Assembly: GCA_004017535.1 (NCBI GenBank)
Contig: SAJS01000021.1
Coordinates: 49,063 to 113,062 of the forward strand
Direction of reading: 5' to 3'
Length of the DNA: 64,000 bases
DNA from: Mesorhizobium sp.
Lineage (GTDB): Bacteria > Pseudomonadota > Alphaproteobacteria > Rhizobiales > Rhizobiaceae
In this document: positions 1 through 7,531 of the stretch, in pieces
Numbering within the stretch: position 1 is the stretch's first letter
Layout of the letters: each line of letters starts with the position of its first letter
Notes under the pieces: generated by a model
Database searches by the model: none
Seen by the model: the letters and a program-made list of their open reading frames with translations, nothing else
What the model was told of the DNA's origin: nothing
Program-made: the position numbers and the translations under genes

Positions 1-1
1 A

Positions 2-619
2 ACATTCGTGAAGCTGATCCAGAGACTCTACGACCTGAGCGGCGGCCGGATCCTGATAGACGGTCAGGACGTCTCCGAGGTGACCCAAGAGTCCCTTCGT
101 TCGCAGATCGCGATCGTGCAGCAGGAGCCGATCCTGTTTCACAGGTCGCTTGCCGAGAACATCGCCTATGGCCGGCCTGGCGCGAGCCAGGCCGAGATCG
201 AGCAAGCGGCACGGCTGGCAAGTGCCCACGAATTCATCGCGCCCCTGCCGAAGGGCTATGGGACATTGGTCGGCGAAAGGGGTTTGAAGCTCTCCGGCGG
301 CGAGCGCCAGCGCGTGGCGATCGCGCGCGCCTTCCTCGCGAACGCGCCGATCCTTATTCTGGACGAGGCCACATCGAGCCTCGATTCGGAATCCGAGGTG
401 CTCATTCAACAAGCGGTGGATCGGTTGATGGTAGGCCGAACCACACTCGTCATCGCACACCGGCTGTCGACAGTCCGCTCGCTCGATCGGCTGCTCGTAT
501 TCGATCGTGGCCGCATCATGGAGGACGGCGATCATGCCGCGCTGATCAATCTCGATGGTGGCATTTACCGCCGCCTGTTCGAACGGCAGGCGTTGGAGCT
601 AGCGAAGGGCCTGGCCTGA
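2..619 (+). CDS. ABC exporter ATPase, C-terminal part (cut by window start)
   Basis: This is the C-terminal 205 residues of a nucleotide-binding domain; the reading frame is open to the window edge and the Walker A motif lies just outside. Visible motifs in order are a Q-loop (QQEPILFHRSLAENIAYG), the ABC signature LSGGERQRVAIARAFL, Walker B with its catalytic glutamate (ILILDEATSSLD), and the H-loop histidine (VIAHRLST). The signature and D-loop are those of type I exporters of the MsbA/HlyB group, in which a six-helix membrane domain precedes the ATPase, so a fused permease is expected upstream. The substrate cannot be told from this part. The ATPase ends normally about 75 residues after Walker B, so the 3' end looks intact. 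Confidence 0.85.
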   Translation, partial: TFVKLIQRLYDLSGGRILIDGQDVSEVTQESLRSQIAIVQQEPILFHRSLAENIAYGRPGASQAEIEQAARLASAHEFIAPLPKGYGTLVGERGLKLSGGERQRVAIARAFLANAPILILDEATSSLDSESEVLIQQAVDRLMVGRTTLVIAHRLSTVRSLDRLLVFDRGRIMEDGDHAALINLDGGIYRRLFERQALELAKGLA

Positions 620-1073
620 GCGCCAACCGGATTGCGCGACGCGCCGAGCCGTTGCCGGAGAGGCGTGTGGCAGTGAGGCCTTACCGACGAGCGGCGGGCG
701 TTACGGCCGGCAAAACCAGCACGGCCGGAACTATCCGCCAAGCGGGCGAGCGGGAATGCACCACGTCTAAGCTTCGGCGAATGCGCGCAGTTACACGCGG
801 GCACCGAATTGTCGCGCCTAACGGCGCACGCACCAAAAGGGCGGGAATGTCGACGGCCCGGGAAGAGTGCGGCCCTCGCCGTTACCCACATTTCGCCAAA
901 GGAAGCGAAGTCAACGCACATTGAGAGGGCGGTGCTTCCCGGCCGGCTGGGATCCCTGTCGCTGGCCCAACCTACCGCACGCCGGCCACCTCAACGCTTC
1001 AAAGTCCCTTCGGTTCGCAAAGTCGTCCCCTTGGAGACCCGGAAGCGCAGGAGCTCCGACCGCAGTCTTCGCT
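620..1073. other. Intergenic stretch, nothing recognised
   Basis: No convincing gene, repeat or promoter is seen between the ABC exporter end and the queC fragment. Short open frames exist on both strands but lack family resemblance and ribosome binding sites. Confidence 0.5.
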
Positions 1074-1252
1074 CAACTCTGGCCATCTGCTCCGGGATTG
1101 GATTCCGTTCCCTTGCTAGCACAGTGGCAGCTGAGCACGAACTCGCCGGCCTCGTGTCTTTCGATTACGGCCAACGGGCTTAGGAAGAGATTGGATTCGC
1201 CGGCCCTCTGCGGAGCGAATGAACAGTTCTACAGATCATCGACGTCCGCGAA
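1074..1252 (+). pseudogene. queC: queC 5' fragment
   Basis: About 180 bp closely resemble the first quarter of the intact queC at 25429-26130, in the opposite orientation. The stretch VAAEHELAGLVSFDYGQR (1129-1182) matches the intact gene with only a few changes, and flanking bases match in shifted frames: the PP-loop region upstream (1076-1110) and the part encoding QIIDV downstream (near 1235). Frame changes and stop codons (for example directly after the GQR segment) rule out function. It is a decayed partial copy and ends where the duplicated fdxB block begins. Confidence 0.8.
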
Positions 1253-1430
1253 AAAGAGCACGCTGCCGAAATAGCAGGCCTGAAGCAGCAGCGAACAGGC
1301 CAGGCGTCGTGACGACTGCCACTCGGAGAGTCCAAAGCGAAGTAAACCGTCGACGCATTGCTGCACAGGACCAGCCACACGAGCCGACAAAAAGATATAA
1401 AGTGCAACGCCGTTCTCCTGGTTTTTGCCA
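1249..1430 (-). pseudogene. Exopolysaccharide repressor-like fragment, copy A
   Basis: This region lies directly downstream of fdxB copy A and is homologous to 6027-6200 in copy B. In copy B one frame reads LLLQAGYFGRVLFLIWQS, a pattern resembling the second membrane helix of the small rhizobial exopolysaccharide production repressors (SyrA/ExoX type). Copy A has an extra base near 1306 that breaks that frame. The family assignment rests on this one helix and is tentative; the loss of frame relative to copy B is directly visible. Confidence 0.4.
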
Positions 1431-1432
1431 GA

Positions 1433-1750
1433 TCATGTTGCGAGCTCGTCGGCCGCAACATGCGTCTGGCAGTTCTTGGGGCAGACGCGGCCGCAGGCTC
1501 CGCAGCCGATGCAGCGGCCGGCATCATCGACAACCATGATCATGCGATTGAGCTTGCCGTCGAAATCATCGTCCTCGTCATCGCAGGGGCCGAGGATTTC
1601 ACCCGCATCATCGACGCCGTGAAGATGCATGACATCGCGCGAGCAGACCTTGAAACAACGGCAGCAGCCGATGCAGGTCTTGCTATCGATGGAGGTCAGG
1701 TACGACGGCATCCAAATGGAGCCGTCACGGGTGGTGAATGTGCGCATCAT
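1433..1750 (-). CDS. fdxB: Nif-specific ferredoxin III (FdxB), copy A
   Basis: This is a 105-residue 2[4Fe-4S] ferredoxin of the nif-associated FdxB type. Two cluster motifs are seen: CIGCCRCFKVC in the N-terminal half and CIGCGACGRVC near the C-terminus, separated by an acidic insert (PCDDEDDDFD) typical of this family. It probably carries electrons for nitrogenase or cofactor assembly in the cytoplasm. The start at 1750 is chosen because its ATG overlaps the TGA of the upstream small gene (ATGA), which implies translational coupling; the longer open frame upstream runs through that gene. It is the last gene of a minus-strand operon starting at the sigma-54 promoter at 4054. Copy B at 6205-6522 differs near the C-terminus (ADELAT against ADGLAT). 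Confidence 0.9.
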   Translation of the reverse strand: MMRTFTTRDGSIWMPSYLTSIDSKTCIGCCRCFKVCSRDVMHLHGVDDAGEILGPCDDEDDDFDGKLNRMIMVVDDAGRCIGCGACGRVCPKNCQTHVAADELAT

Positions 1751-1950
1751 CCTAAATTCTTCATTGAAGCGAGTTCTCTCTTGGCAACATCCAACTCGGC
1801 ATAAACGGCTTGGGTTTTCTCGGCGACTTCCTGTATGTCGGCCCACTTGCCCGGCAGACCCTCGACAAGGTCCTGCAATGCCATCTTGGCAATAGCTGCA
1901 CGCAACTGGAGCTTTCGGACTTTTTTCCTCATCTTATCTAGGTCTGACAT
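1747..1950 (-). CDS. CCE_0567-like nif accessory protein, copy A
   Basis: A 67-residue, charged, mostly helical protein beginning MSDLDKMRKKVRKLQLRAAI. It belongs to the small nif-cluster family typified by CCE_0567, which is normally found between the DUF269 (NifX-associated) gene and fdxB, exactly as here. Two helices with heptad-like leucines suggest a dimeric helical bundle. The start at 1950 is taken as the family start; a purine-rich AGGAAGGATCT sequence lies a few bases upstream. The 3' end overlaps fdxB by four bases. This is the only intact copy in the window, because the copy at 6519-6722 carries an early stop codon. Its role is unknown beyond association with nitrogenase maturation. 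Confidence 0.85.
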   Translation of the reverse strand: MSDLDKMRKKVRKLQLRAAIAKMALQDLVEGLPGKWADIQEVAEKTQAVYAELDVAKRELASMKNLG

Positions 1951-1995
1951 AGATCCTTCCTGGAACAATGGTTTCTTGATGCGCGCCATCTCGGG

Positions 1996-2433
1996 CTACG
2001 CTTCAATGGCTGCAGTCGCATCGTCGGCCAGTTTCGTACTGGCCTCAGCCAATTTGCGGAAAGTCTCGAAGCCGAACCGGTGGACGTCCGGATAGAACGA
2101 CCAACCGCTGGAAGCCCGCAGGGGCTTCATTTCTATTGTCGGCGACGTCGACACGCCGGAGCGCTCCTCGATCGCAAGCGCTACGGCGGTGTAAAACATG
2201 TCGAGCCTCCACAGCGCGTCAGGATCGGGATCGCCGCCAAAGGATACCGCACGTTGCTGTTGCTTGGTGATGATGAACTCGGCCAGCAGCTCGGCATCCG
2301 AATGGCCTTCCCATAAGCCGAAGGAATCCTGAGTACGAATGAGCCGCAGGAGGCATTTGACGAACGGGGAAGCAAGGGCCTCGTCGTCATTGTTGACAGC
2401 AGGGCCAACCGGAGGAATTTCGTTGTTCGTCAT
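1996..2433 (-). CDS. NifX-associated protein (DUF269), copy A
   Basis: A 145-residue protein of the DUF269 family, found next to nifX in most nif clusters and thought to help nitrogenase cofactor maturation. The conserved core is visible: SPFVKCLLRLIRTQDSFG, the GDPDPDALWRLDMFY block, AIEERSGV and the C-terminal DVHRFGFETFRKLAEA. The start at 2433 (MTNNEIPP) matches the start position of the paralogue at 13741. Just upstream, another frame ends in KSYLEDED, a relic of the nifX C-terminus, showing that this block derives from a nifX-DUF269-CCE_0567-fdxB cluster. Its nearest relative in the window is copy B at 6768-7211; the paralogue behind nifX at 13262-13741 is much more divergent. Confidence 0.9.
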   Translation of the reverse strand: MTNNEIPPVGPAVNNDDEALASPFVKCLLRLIRTQDSFGLWEGHSDAELLAEFIITKQQQRAVSFGGDPDPDALWRLDMFYTAVALAIEERSGVSTSPTIEMKPLRASSGWSFYPDVHRFGFETFRKLAEASTKLADDATAAIEA

Positions 2434-2600
2434 TTCAGTCTTCGTCTTCGAGGTACGATTTCCTTTTCCGATGCCCACTCCGGGTCACTTGATGCCGGCC
2501 GACGAATGGCTTGGCCGGGCCAACCCCAAGAGTGCCCCGTGGCCGACCTCGACATGTCCACGAGTGCGAGACCCGCGGCGCGAATTCGCGGCGCACATCG
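2434..2600 (-). pseudogene. nifX: nifX 3' remnant, copy A
   Basis: In one frame the minus strand ends with RKRKSYLEDED followed by a stop just before the DUF269 gene. The intact NifX at 13758-14255 ends AEKKPSFEDED at the equivalent position, before its own DUF269 gene. Upstream of this tail the resemblance fades. It is read as a surviving 3' end of nifX left when the block was duplicated. Copy B retains an even weaker trace around 7212-7240. Confidence 0.6.
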
Positions 2601-2755
2601 TCTGCGCCGCGATCCGACCGGTGGTCAACGCAATTGAAATCCAACCTGCCGCAAGCCGCCGCCCTGCTGCATCGACATACTTGCTGCGAAGAGAGCCTCG
2701 ATGGGCGGATTGGCCAGTGTTCAATTCCAATTGTCAGTCCCTTCGCGATTCTTGC

Positions 2756-3931
2756 TCAGGAAGTGACTGCGTTTTGAGTTTCGGGTGCCTTCTTTTGCGG
2801 AGCCACACAAAGATCCGCGTGACAGGCAGGCTCACCCGTGTAGTTGGCCAGTGCTTCGAGCAATGGGGTAAGATAGTACTGTTTGGTGTGGTCCGGAATT
2901 GGCCCCAGCCGGTCCACCGATTTCAGTGCCACCTCGATCAACTCGATTGCGCGATCTTTGTTGCCGCTCTCGTAATAATACTGAGCTACCGGGAGGTACC
3001 GGAGGTATTTAAACGGGCCATCGCCGTTCGGGGGATTGAGTGCCAGTATCTGTTCCGAGAGCTCGTTGCCCATCGCAAAGCGCTCCGCGCGCGGAAGATG
3101 GGAATTGTCCATCGTGGGATCGAAGAGTTGGTTGAGGGCCAAGGCCATCCACGACACCGCGTCGGACGTTTTGTCGATCGCGTCCTCGACCAATTCTCGC
3201 ATGACCGGCATGCCGGTCTTGATGTCGCGCAGCTTGTGAAGCAGAAGATCCGCATGAATCTGCCGGAACTCACAAGAGTCTGGCATCAAGGCGAGGCCTT
3301 CTTCGATGGCCAAGAGCGCCGCCGTCCAATCCTCGGCCTGCATCGCCGGCTCAAGTTTGGCGTATATCGGCCCGGTAAGCGACATTTCGCGCGCTGCAAG
3401 TTGGTTATGCGCGATGCGCTTTGCATCGGCGGCTTTCGCTTCATAGCTGCTGCGCCAGCTGCCGTTAAGGACTTTCGGCAAAACGTCATCGAGTTCCGCC
3501 GGGTGGCCGATAAAAGCGATGTGGCCGTCGCGGTCGACCACGAACGAGGTGGGAATCCCAATCGAAGAGCTGGGATCCATCCAGAGCTTGTTCATTTCGC
3601 CAATGTAATCGAACCCGATACGATAATTCAGATTCGGGAACTTCTCGGTCAGCCAGGCATCCACGTTGGTCCGCGCCTCGTCTGCGGTAGGACCCTGTTC
3701 GCAGGCGGCAACTCCGACCGCCTCAAATCCGCTGCCTTCATATTTCTCCTGCAGTTCGATCAAATGGGGCATGGCGTCGACACATGGTCCGCACCAAGTC
3801 GCCCAAAACTCAACGAGGTAGACCTTGCCGGGCCGAAAGTTCGTGAGGGGCTCGCCACGCAGCCAGTTCTCCACTTTGACCGCAGGAGCCGGGGACCCCA
3901 TACGCAGTTCCATCTTGGTGTCCAAAGTCAT
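2756..3931 (-). CDS. TlpA-like thioredoxin domain plus TPR-like domain protein, copy A
   Basis: A 391-residue protein. Residues 1 to about 160 form a TlpA/thioredoxin-like fold with active site WATWCGPCVDAMPHL and the cis-proline loop IGIPTSFVVDRDGHIAF. The remaining 220 residues are helical and TPR-like (for example AQYYYESGNKDRAIELIEVAL). No signal peptide is visible, so a cytoplasmic location is inferred. The start at 3931 lies about 110 bases below a predicted sigma-54 transcription start; the longer open frame begins upstream of that start and is excluded. It is the first gene of the operon leading to DUF269, CCE_0567-like and fdxB. NifA control and the partners suggest it protects or assembles an iron-sulfur or nitrogenase component, but the substrate is unknown. 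Confidence 0.8.
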   Translation of the reverse strand: MTLDTKMELRMGSPAPAVKVENWLRGEPLTNFRPGKVYLVEFWATWCGPCVDAMPHLIELQEKYEGSGFEAVGVAACEQGPTADEARTNVDAWLTEKFPNLNYRIGFDYIGEMNKLWMDPSSSIGIPTSFVVDRDGHIAFIGHPAELDDVLPKVLNGSWRSSYEAKAADAKRIAHNQLAAREMSLTGPIYAKLEPAMQAEDWTAALLAIEEGLALMPDSCEFRQIHADLLLHKLRDIKTGMPVMRELVEDAIDKTSDAVSWMALALNQLFDPTMDNSHLPRAERFAMGNELSEQILALNPPNGDGPFKYLRYLPVAQYYYESGNKDRAIELIEVALKSVDRLGPIPDHTKQYYLTPLLEALANYTGEPACHADLCVAPQKKAPETQNAVTS

Positions 3932-4053
3932 TCCACACCTTTCGTCTCTTTTGTCGCGGAATATTTTCCAGTCAAAATCGGACACGGTCTCGAGGGCATC
4001 GCTCCCTCTGGCTTGCTTCAGCGAAGCTCTCACCGTGTTGCCGCACATCAAGC

Positions 4054-4070
4054 TGCAACGGAGGTGCCAA
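4054..4070 (-). promoter_or_regulatory. Sigma-54 -24/-12 promoter of operon A
   Basis: On the minus strand the sequence reads TTGGCACCTCCGTTGCA, a near-perfect match to the RpoN consensus (TGGCAC-N5-TTGC). A NifA site lies 68 bases upstream. The predicted start of transcription is about 110 bases before the ATG at 3931. Confidence 0.85.
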
Positions 4071-4136
4071 TTCCCTCAGCTCCGGTAAGCGGCGGGAAAT
4101 GCTTTGAAATTCTCCACGAGCCCAAATGCGGCCGAT

Positions 4137-4152
4137 TGTCGTGAACCCGACA
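4137..4152 (-). promoter_or_regulatory. NifA upstream activator site of operon A
   Basis: TGT-CGGGTTCACG-ACA on the minus strand is a perfect TGT-N10-ACA site at a typical distance from the -24/-12 element at 4054-4070. The equivalent region upstream of copy B lacks such a site. Confidence 0.8.
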
Positions 4153-4199
4153 TGTCTTCTGCCGCTGTCGGGTTTCGCCCTATCACTCTTGAGAGCTTG

Positions 4200-4410
4200 G
4201 ACGGCTCGCCTGTGATTAGACTGGCCTCGGTCCTCGAGCAGTGGCAGTTTGGCGCCAGTTCGAAAGCGCGAACTCGCCGGCTTGGTCCTCGTGCCGCCAC
4301 CGCCGCGTGTGGATTCTTGCCCCGGAGTCAAAATTCGCCTCGCGGTTGCCAACGGCGGCATGCGCTCAATCCGCGTGGCGTTGAGCCCCGACAGCACGTA
4401 ATGGTACCAA
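4200..4410. repeat. Upstream homologous block, copy A
   Basis: This stretch shares patchy identity with 8990-9170, best around GTTGCCAACGGCGGC and GCACGTAA. On the minus strand the two copies read GLNATRIERMPP and GLNATWIEPNAA, so they descend from one sequence, perhaps coding, that I do not recognise. Both copies are broken by frameshifts. Confidence 0.55.
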
Positions 4411-4512
4411 TTAGTGGATGCCCGTCGCTGCCTCCACTTCTCCAGCCAAGCGCTCGAACGACGCTACCTACCCACGTTCGAGCGCGACCGCGGAATCGCA
4501 GACTGCCGAACG

Positions 4513-5526
4513 TCAGCCGTTGCGAAAGGTGTAGCCGTACCCGTTGATCGCCGGCGCGCCGCCTAGATGTGCGTAGAGGACCCTCGATCCCTGTGGAAAG
4601 AAGCCCCTCTGGACGAGGTCGATCATCCCTTGCATCGATTTGCCCTCGTAAACGGGGTCGGTAATCATGCCCTCGAGCCGCGCGCACAAACGGATTGCCT
4701 CTTTGGTTTCCTCCGATGGAACGCCATAACCCGGGTACGCGTAGTCCATGAACAACACCACGTCTGCCTCGACAATTTCCGCTCCGAGGTGGACGAGCTT
4801 CGCTGTATTTTGGGCGATGCCAAGCACCTGCGCCTTGGTCTTGGCGGGCATGGCGGAGGCATCGATACCGATCACGTTGCGCTGTCGACCATCCTTGGCG
4901 AACCCGACGAGCATGCCGCCGTGGGTTGAACCAGTCACCGTACAGACGACGATATAGTCGAAGGCAAACCCAAGCTGCTCTTCCTGGGCACGCACCTCCT
5001 CAGCGAACCCCACATAGCCCAGGCCGCCGTATTTGTGGACAGAGGCGCCGGCAGGTATCGCATATGGCCTGCCGCCCCTGGCCTTGACTTCATAAAGTGC
5101 CTTTTCCCAGCTGCGGCGGATGCCGATGTCAAAGCCCTCGTCAACCAGGCGCACCTCTGCCCCCATGATGCGGCTCAACAGGATATTGCCGACCCGGTCG
5201 TAGACAGCATCATCATGTGGGACCCAGCTCTCCTGGACCAGGAGGCATTTCATGCCGATCTTGGCGGCGACCGCAGCGACCATGCGCGTATGGTTGGACT
5301 GCACGCCACCGATTGTGACGAGCGTATCGGCATCTGACGCGATCGCGTCGGGCACAATGTATTCGAGCTTGCGCAGCTTGTTTCCGCCGAACGCGAGACC
5401 GGAGTTGCAGTCCTCGCGTTTGACGTAGATTTCCACCTTGTCGCCCAGATGCTTGCCGAGGCGGTCGAGCCTCTCGATCGGCGTGGGTCCAAAGGTGAGC
5501 GGATAACGTTCGAATTTTTCCAGCAT
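4513..5526 (-). CDS. acdS: 1-aminocyclopropane-1-carboxylate deaminase
   Basis: A 337-residue PLP enzyme that cleaves the ethylene precursor ACC to 2-oxobutyrate and ammonia, lowering host ethylene. The PLP lysine is in [10 protein letters not shown]; the residues separating true ACC deaminases from D-cysteine desulfhydrases are present (Glu in PVYEGKSM and Leu in YAHLGGAPA). Length and both ends match the family; the start at 5526 gives the usual [18 protein letters not shown] terminus, and in-frame codons upstream are ignored. Published work on Mesorhizobium loti shows acdS is expressed in nodules under NifA2 control, and a NifA-type site is found at 5583. The gene sits alone between the two copies of the fdxB/DUF269 block, all transcribed leftward. 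Confidence 0.95.
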   Translation of the reverse strand: MLEKFERYPLTFGPTPIERLDRLGKHLGDKVEIYVKREDCNSGLAFGGNKLRKLEYIVPDAIASDADTLVTIGGVQSNHTRMVAAVAAKIGMKCLLVQESWVPHDDAVYDRVGNILLSRIMGAEVRLVDEGFDIGIRRSWEKALYEVKARGGRPYAIPAGASVHKYGGLGYVGFAEEVRAQEEQLGFAFDYIVVCTVTGSTHGGMLVGFAKDGRQRNVIGIDASAMPAKTKAQVLGIAQNTAKLVHLGAEIVEADVVLFMDYAYPGYGVPSEETKEAIRLCARLEGMITDPVYEGKSMQGMIDLVQRGFFPQGSRVLYAHLGGAPAINGYGYTFRNG

Positions 5527-5582
5527 GCTATCTCCAGCAAAAAAGTACCTGAACCGGCTGCGCACCGGTCAGCCCAGGGGTA

Positions 5583-5598
5583 TGTGTGATCAAAGACA
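5583..5598 (-). promoter_or_regulatory. NifA site upstream of acdS
   Basis: A perfect TGT-N10-ACA element (TGTCTTTGATCACACA on the minus strand) lies 57 bases before the acdS ATG. The only -24/-12-like sequence below it is TGGGCTGACCGGTGC at 5562-5576, a weak match and unusually close to the activator site. The promoter geometry is therefore uncertain. Confidence 0.6.
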
Positions 5599-5933
5599 CC
5601 CGTCTTTCGAAGCGGGTGCAGAAGTCGTTCATCGGTAGTGCAGCACCGAGTTTGTCATTGCGACAAGCACACCGCATCCAGCGTGCTGCGATGACTCTTA
5701 TGTGCCTAATCGACCAACCACCCGCATCTCCCGGCCTAAGGACAAACTGAATGTGGTCGCGTGTTAGCCGAACACAGATTCCCTATACGATCAGCTCAGT
5801 CATCAGAGGGTGACCAAAATTGGTGTGGGTCTGAGCACTGATCCTGTCATCCGCGCATCAAAGCAGCAGCACATGCTGGGCATTCGACCAAGCCGGGACA
5901 CAGCTGAAAATTGCATTCCGCAGTTGATCAGAG
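5599..5933. other. Intergenic stretch upstream of acdS
   Basis: No gene is recognised. An imperfect TGT-N9-ACA sequence occurs near 5760, one base short of a NifA site. No second core promoter for acdS was found here. Confidence 0.4.
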
Positions 5934-6233
5934 TCAGACGACTGGTACCCGAGCTTTCCTGTAACCATCGGCATGCTGGCCCCTGTGGCGAGTTCCACGA
6001 GCGCGGCTAGAGGACTGCCAGATCAGAAAGAGCACGCGGCCGAAGTAGCCGGCCTGAAGCAGCAGCGAACAGGCCAGCGTCGTGACGACAGCCACACGGA
6101 GCGAATCCAAAGCGAAGTAGACCATCGACGCATTGCTGCACAGGACCAGCCCCACGAGCCGACAAAAAGATGAAGTGCACGCCGCTCCCCTGGTTTTCGC
6201 CAGATCATGTTGCGAGCCCGTCGGCCGCAACAT
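5934..6233 (-). CDS. Small membrane protein, possible exopolysaccharide repressor, copy B
   Basis: An open frame whose middle contains two hydrophobic segments, the second reading LACSLLLQAGYFGRVLFLIW. That pattern resembles small SyrA/ExoX-type exopolysaccharide production repressors of rhizobia, which are two-helix inner-membrane proteins. The ATG at 6125 (MVYFALDSL) or a start further upstream is possible; no good ribosome binding site decides it, and the open frame overlaps the end of fdxB copy B. The C-terminus looks shortened or altered. It may be a decaying gene; the equivalent frame in copy A is broken. Family assignment is tentative. Confidence 0.4.
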   Translation of the reverse strand: MLRPTGSQHDLAKTRGAACTSSFCRLVGLVLCSNASMVYFALDSLRVAVVTTLACSLLLQAGYFGRVLFLIWQSSSRARGTRHRGQHADGYRKARVPVV

Positions 6234-6522
6234 GCGTCTGGCAGTTCTTGGGGCAGACGCGGCCGCAGGCTCCGCAGCCTATGCAGCGGCCGGCATCATC
6301 GACAACCATGATCATGCGATTGAGCTTGCCGTCGAAATCGTCGTCCTCGTCATCGCAGGGGCCGAGGATTTCACCCGCATCATCAACGCCGTGAAGATGC
6401 ATGACATCGCGCGAGCAGACCTTGAAACAACGGCAGCAGCCGATGCAGGTCTTGCTATCGATGGAGGTCAGGTACGACGGCATCCAAATGGAGCCGTCAC
6501 GGGTGGTGAATGTGCGCATCAT
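6205..6522 (-). CDS. fdxB: Nif-specific ferredoxin III (FdxB), copy B
   Basis: A 105-residue 2[4Fe-4S] ferredoxin nearly identical to copy A (1433-1750), with both cluster motifs intact (CIGCCRCFKVC and CIGCGACGRVC) and the acidic insert between them. The start at 6522 is set by analogy with copy A. Its ATG still overlaps the stop of the upstream small gene, but that gene carries a nonsense codon here, so translational coupling may be weakened. It lies at the end of the copy B operon. Confidence 0.88.
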   Translation of the reverse strand: MMRTFTTRDGSIWMPSYLTSIDSKTCIGCCRCFKVCSRDVMHLHGVDDAGEILGPCDDEDDDFDGKLNRMIMVVDDAGRCIGCGACGRVCPKNCQTHVAADGLAT

Positions 6523-6722
6523 CCTAAATTCTTCATTGAAGCGAGTTCTCTCTTGGCAACATCCAACTCGGCATAAACGGCTTGGGTTTTCTCGGCGACT
6601 TCCTGTATGTCGGCCCACTTGCCCGGCAGACCCTCGACGAGGTCCTGCAATGCCATCTTGGCAATAGCTGCACGCAACTGGAGCTTTCAGACTTTTTTCC
6701 TCATCCTATCTAGGTCTGACAT
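6519..6722 (-). pseudogene. CCE_0567-like gene, copy B, broken by a nonsense codon
   Basis: The sequence matches the intact copy at 1747-1950 almost base for base. At codon 12 the CGA arginine codon of copy A has become TGA (6687-6689), so translation would stop after about 11 residues. The rest of the frame is still open and conserved, which suggests recent inactivation or a sequencing difference. Copy A supplies the intact protein. Confidence 0.85.
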
Positions 6723-6767
6723 AGATCCTTCCTGGAACAATGGTTTCTTGATGCGCTCCATCTCGGG

Positions 6768-7211
6768 CTAGGCTTCAATGGCTGCAGTCGCATCGTCGAC
6801 CAGTTTCGTACCGGCCTCAGCAAGTTTGCGGAAAGTCTCGAAGCCGAACCGGTGGACGTCTCGACAGAACGCCCAACCGCCGGAAGCCCCCACGGGTTTC
6901 ATTTCTATTGTCGGCGACGTCGACACGCCGGAGCGCTCCTCGATCGCAAGCGCTACGGCGGTGTAAAACATGTCGAGCCTCCACAGCGCGTCAGGATCGG
7001 GATCGCCGCCAAAGGGTACCGCACGTTGCTGTTGCTTGGTGATGATGAACTCGGCCAGCAGCTCGGCATCCGAATGGCCTTCCCATAAGCCGAAGGAATC
7101 CTGAGTACGAATGAGCCGCAGGAGGCATTTGACGAACGGGGAAGCAAGGGCCTCGTCGTCCTTGTGGACAGCAGGGCCAACCGGTTCATGAGGAATTTCG
7201 CTTTTCCTCAA
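6768..7211 (-). CDS. NifX-associated protein (DUF269), copy B, non-ATG start
   Basis: About 147 residues closely matching copy A (1996-2433), with all DUF269 core blocks present (SPFVKCLLRLIRTQDSFG, DPDALWRLDMFY, DVHRFGFETFRKLAEAGTKL). Where copy A has its ATG (MTNNEIPP), copy B reads TTG (7209-7211, LRKSEIPHE), so it needs a TTG start or is translated from further upstream in the long open frame that continues toward 7448. A two-residue insertion (HE) follows. It may be poorly translated. Another member of the family lies at 13262-13741. Confidence 0.7.
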   Translation of the reverse strand: MRKSEIPHEPVGPAVHKDDEALASPFVKCLLRLIRTQDSFGLWEGHSDAELLAEFIITKQQQRAVPFGGDPDPDALWRLDMFYTAVALAIEERSGVSTSPTIEMKPVGASGGWAFCRDVHRFGFETFRKLAEAGTKLVDDATAAIEA

Positions 7212-7531
7212 TTTCAGTACTCCTCTTGAAGGACGATCTCTTTTTCTGCGATGTGTGGTTCGGGCGCTTGCGTGGGCGGGGAATGGCTTGGGCGAGCCGA
7301 TCCCACGCAACAGTGTCCCGTGGCCGACCTCGAGCACGTCCACCAGTGCGAGACCTTTCACCGCGGCGCGAACGCCTGCGCCGCGGTTCGACCCGAGGTA
7401 AACGCAATGGAAATTCCACCTGCCGCAAGCCGCGCACTTTTGCGGCATCGACGTTATTGCTGCGAAGTGCGCCTGGGCGGGCGGATTTGCCGGTGTTCAA
7501 TTCCAATTGTCATGCCCTTCGCGATCCTTGC

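Larger units (their letters stand above)
1255..4070. repeat. Duplicated nif-accessory block, copy A
   Basis: This roughly 2.8 kb stretch matches 6030-8836 in the same orientation and gene order: repressor-like fragment, fdxB, CCE_0567-like gene, DUF269 gene, nifX remnant and thioredoxin/TPR gene. The fdxB to DUF269 portion is almost identical, while the thioredoxin/TPR genes have diverged clearly. The two copies flank acdS. A weaker match continues between 4200-4410 and 8990-9170. Confidence 0.85.

Noticed and set aside
565-924. Open frames of about 90-118 codons on both strands after the ABC gene
   Set aside because: Arg/Ser-rich translations without domains, overlapping each other and the end of a real gene; typical of GC-rich shadows.
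4051-4088. Earlier start for the copy A thioredoxin/TPR protein (MMCGNTV)
   Set aside because: It lies upstream of the predicted sigma-54 transcription start and the extra residues are not conserved as a leader.
2339-4144. A 601-codon open frame on the plus strand opposite the thioredoxin/TPR gene
   Set aside because: It is antisense to a gene with clear thioredoxin motifs and a sigma-54 promoter; its translation has no known domain and the equivalent frame in copy B differs in length.
5758-5775. NifA site further upstream of acdS
   Set aside because: TGT-N9-ACA has one base too few in the spacer and no -24/-12 element follows.
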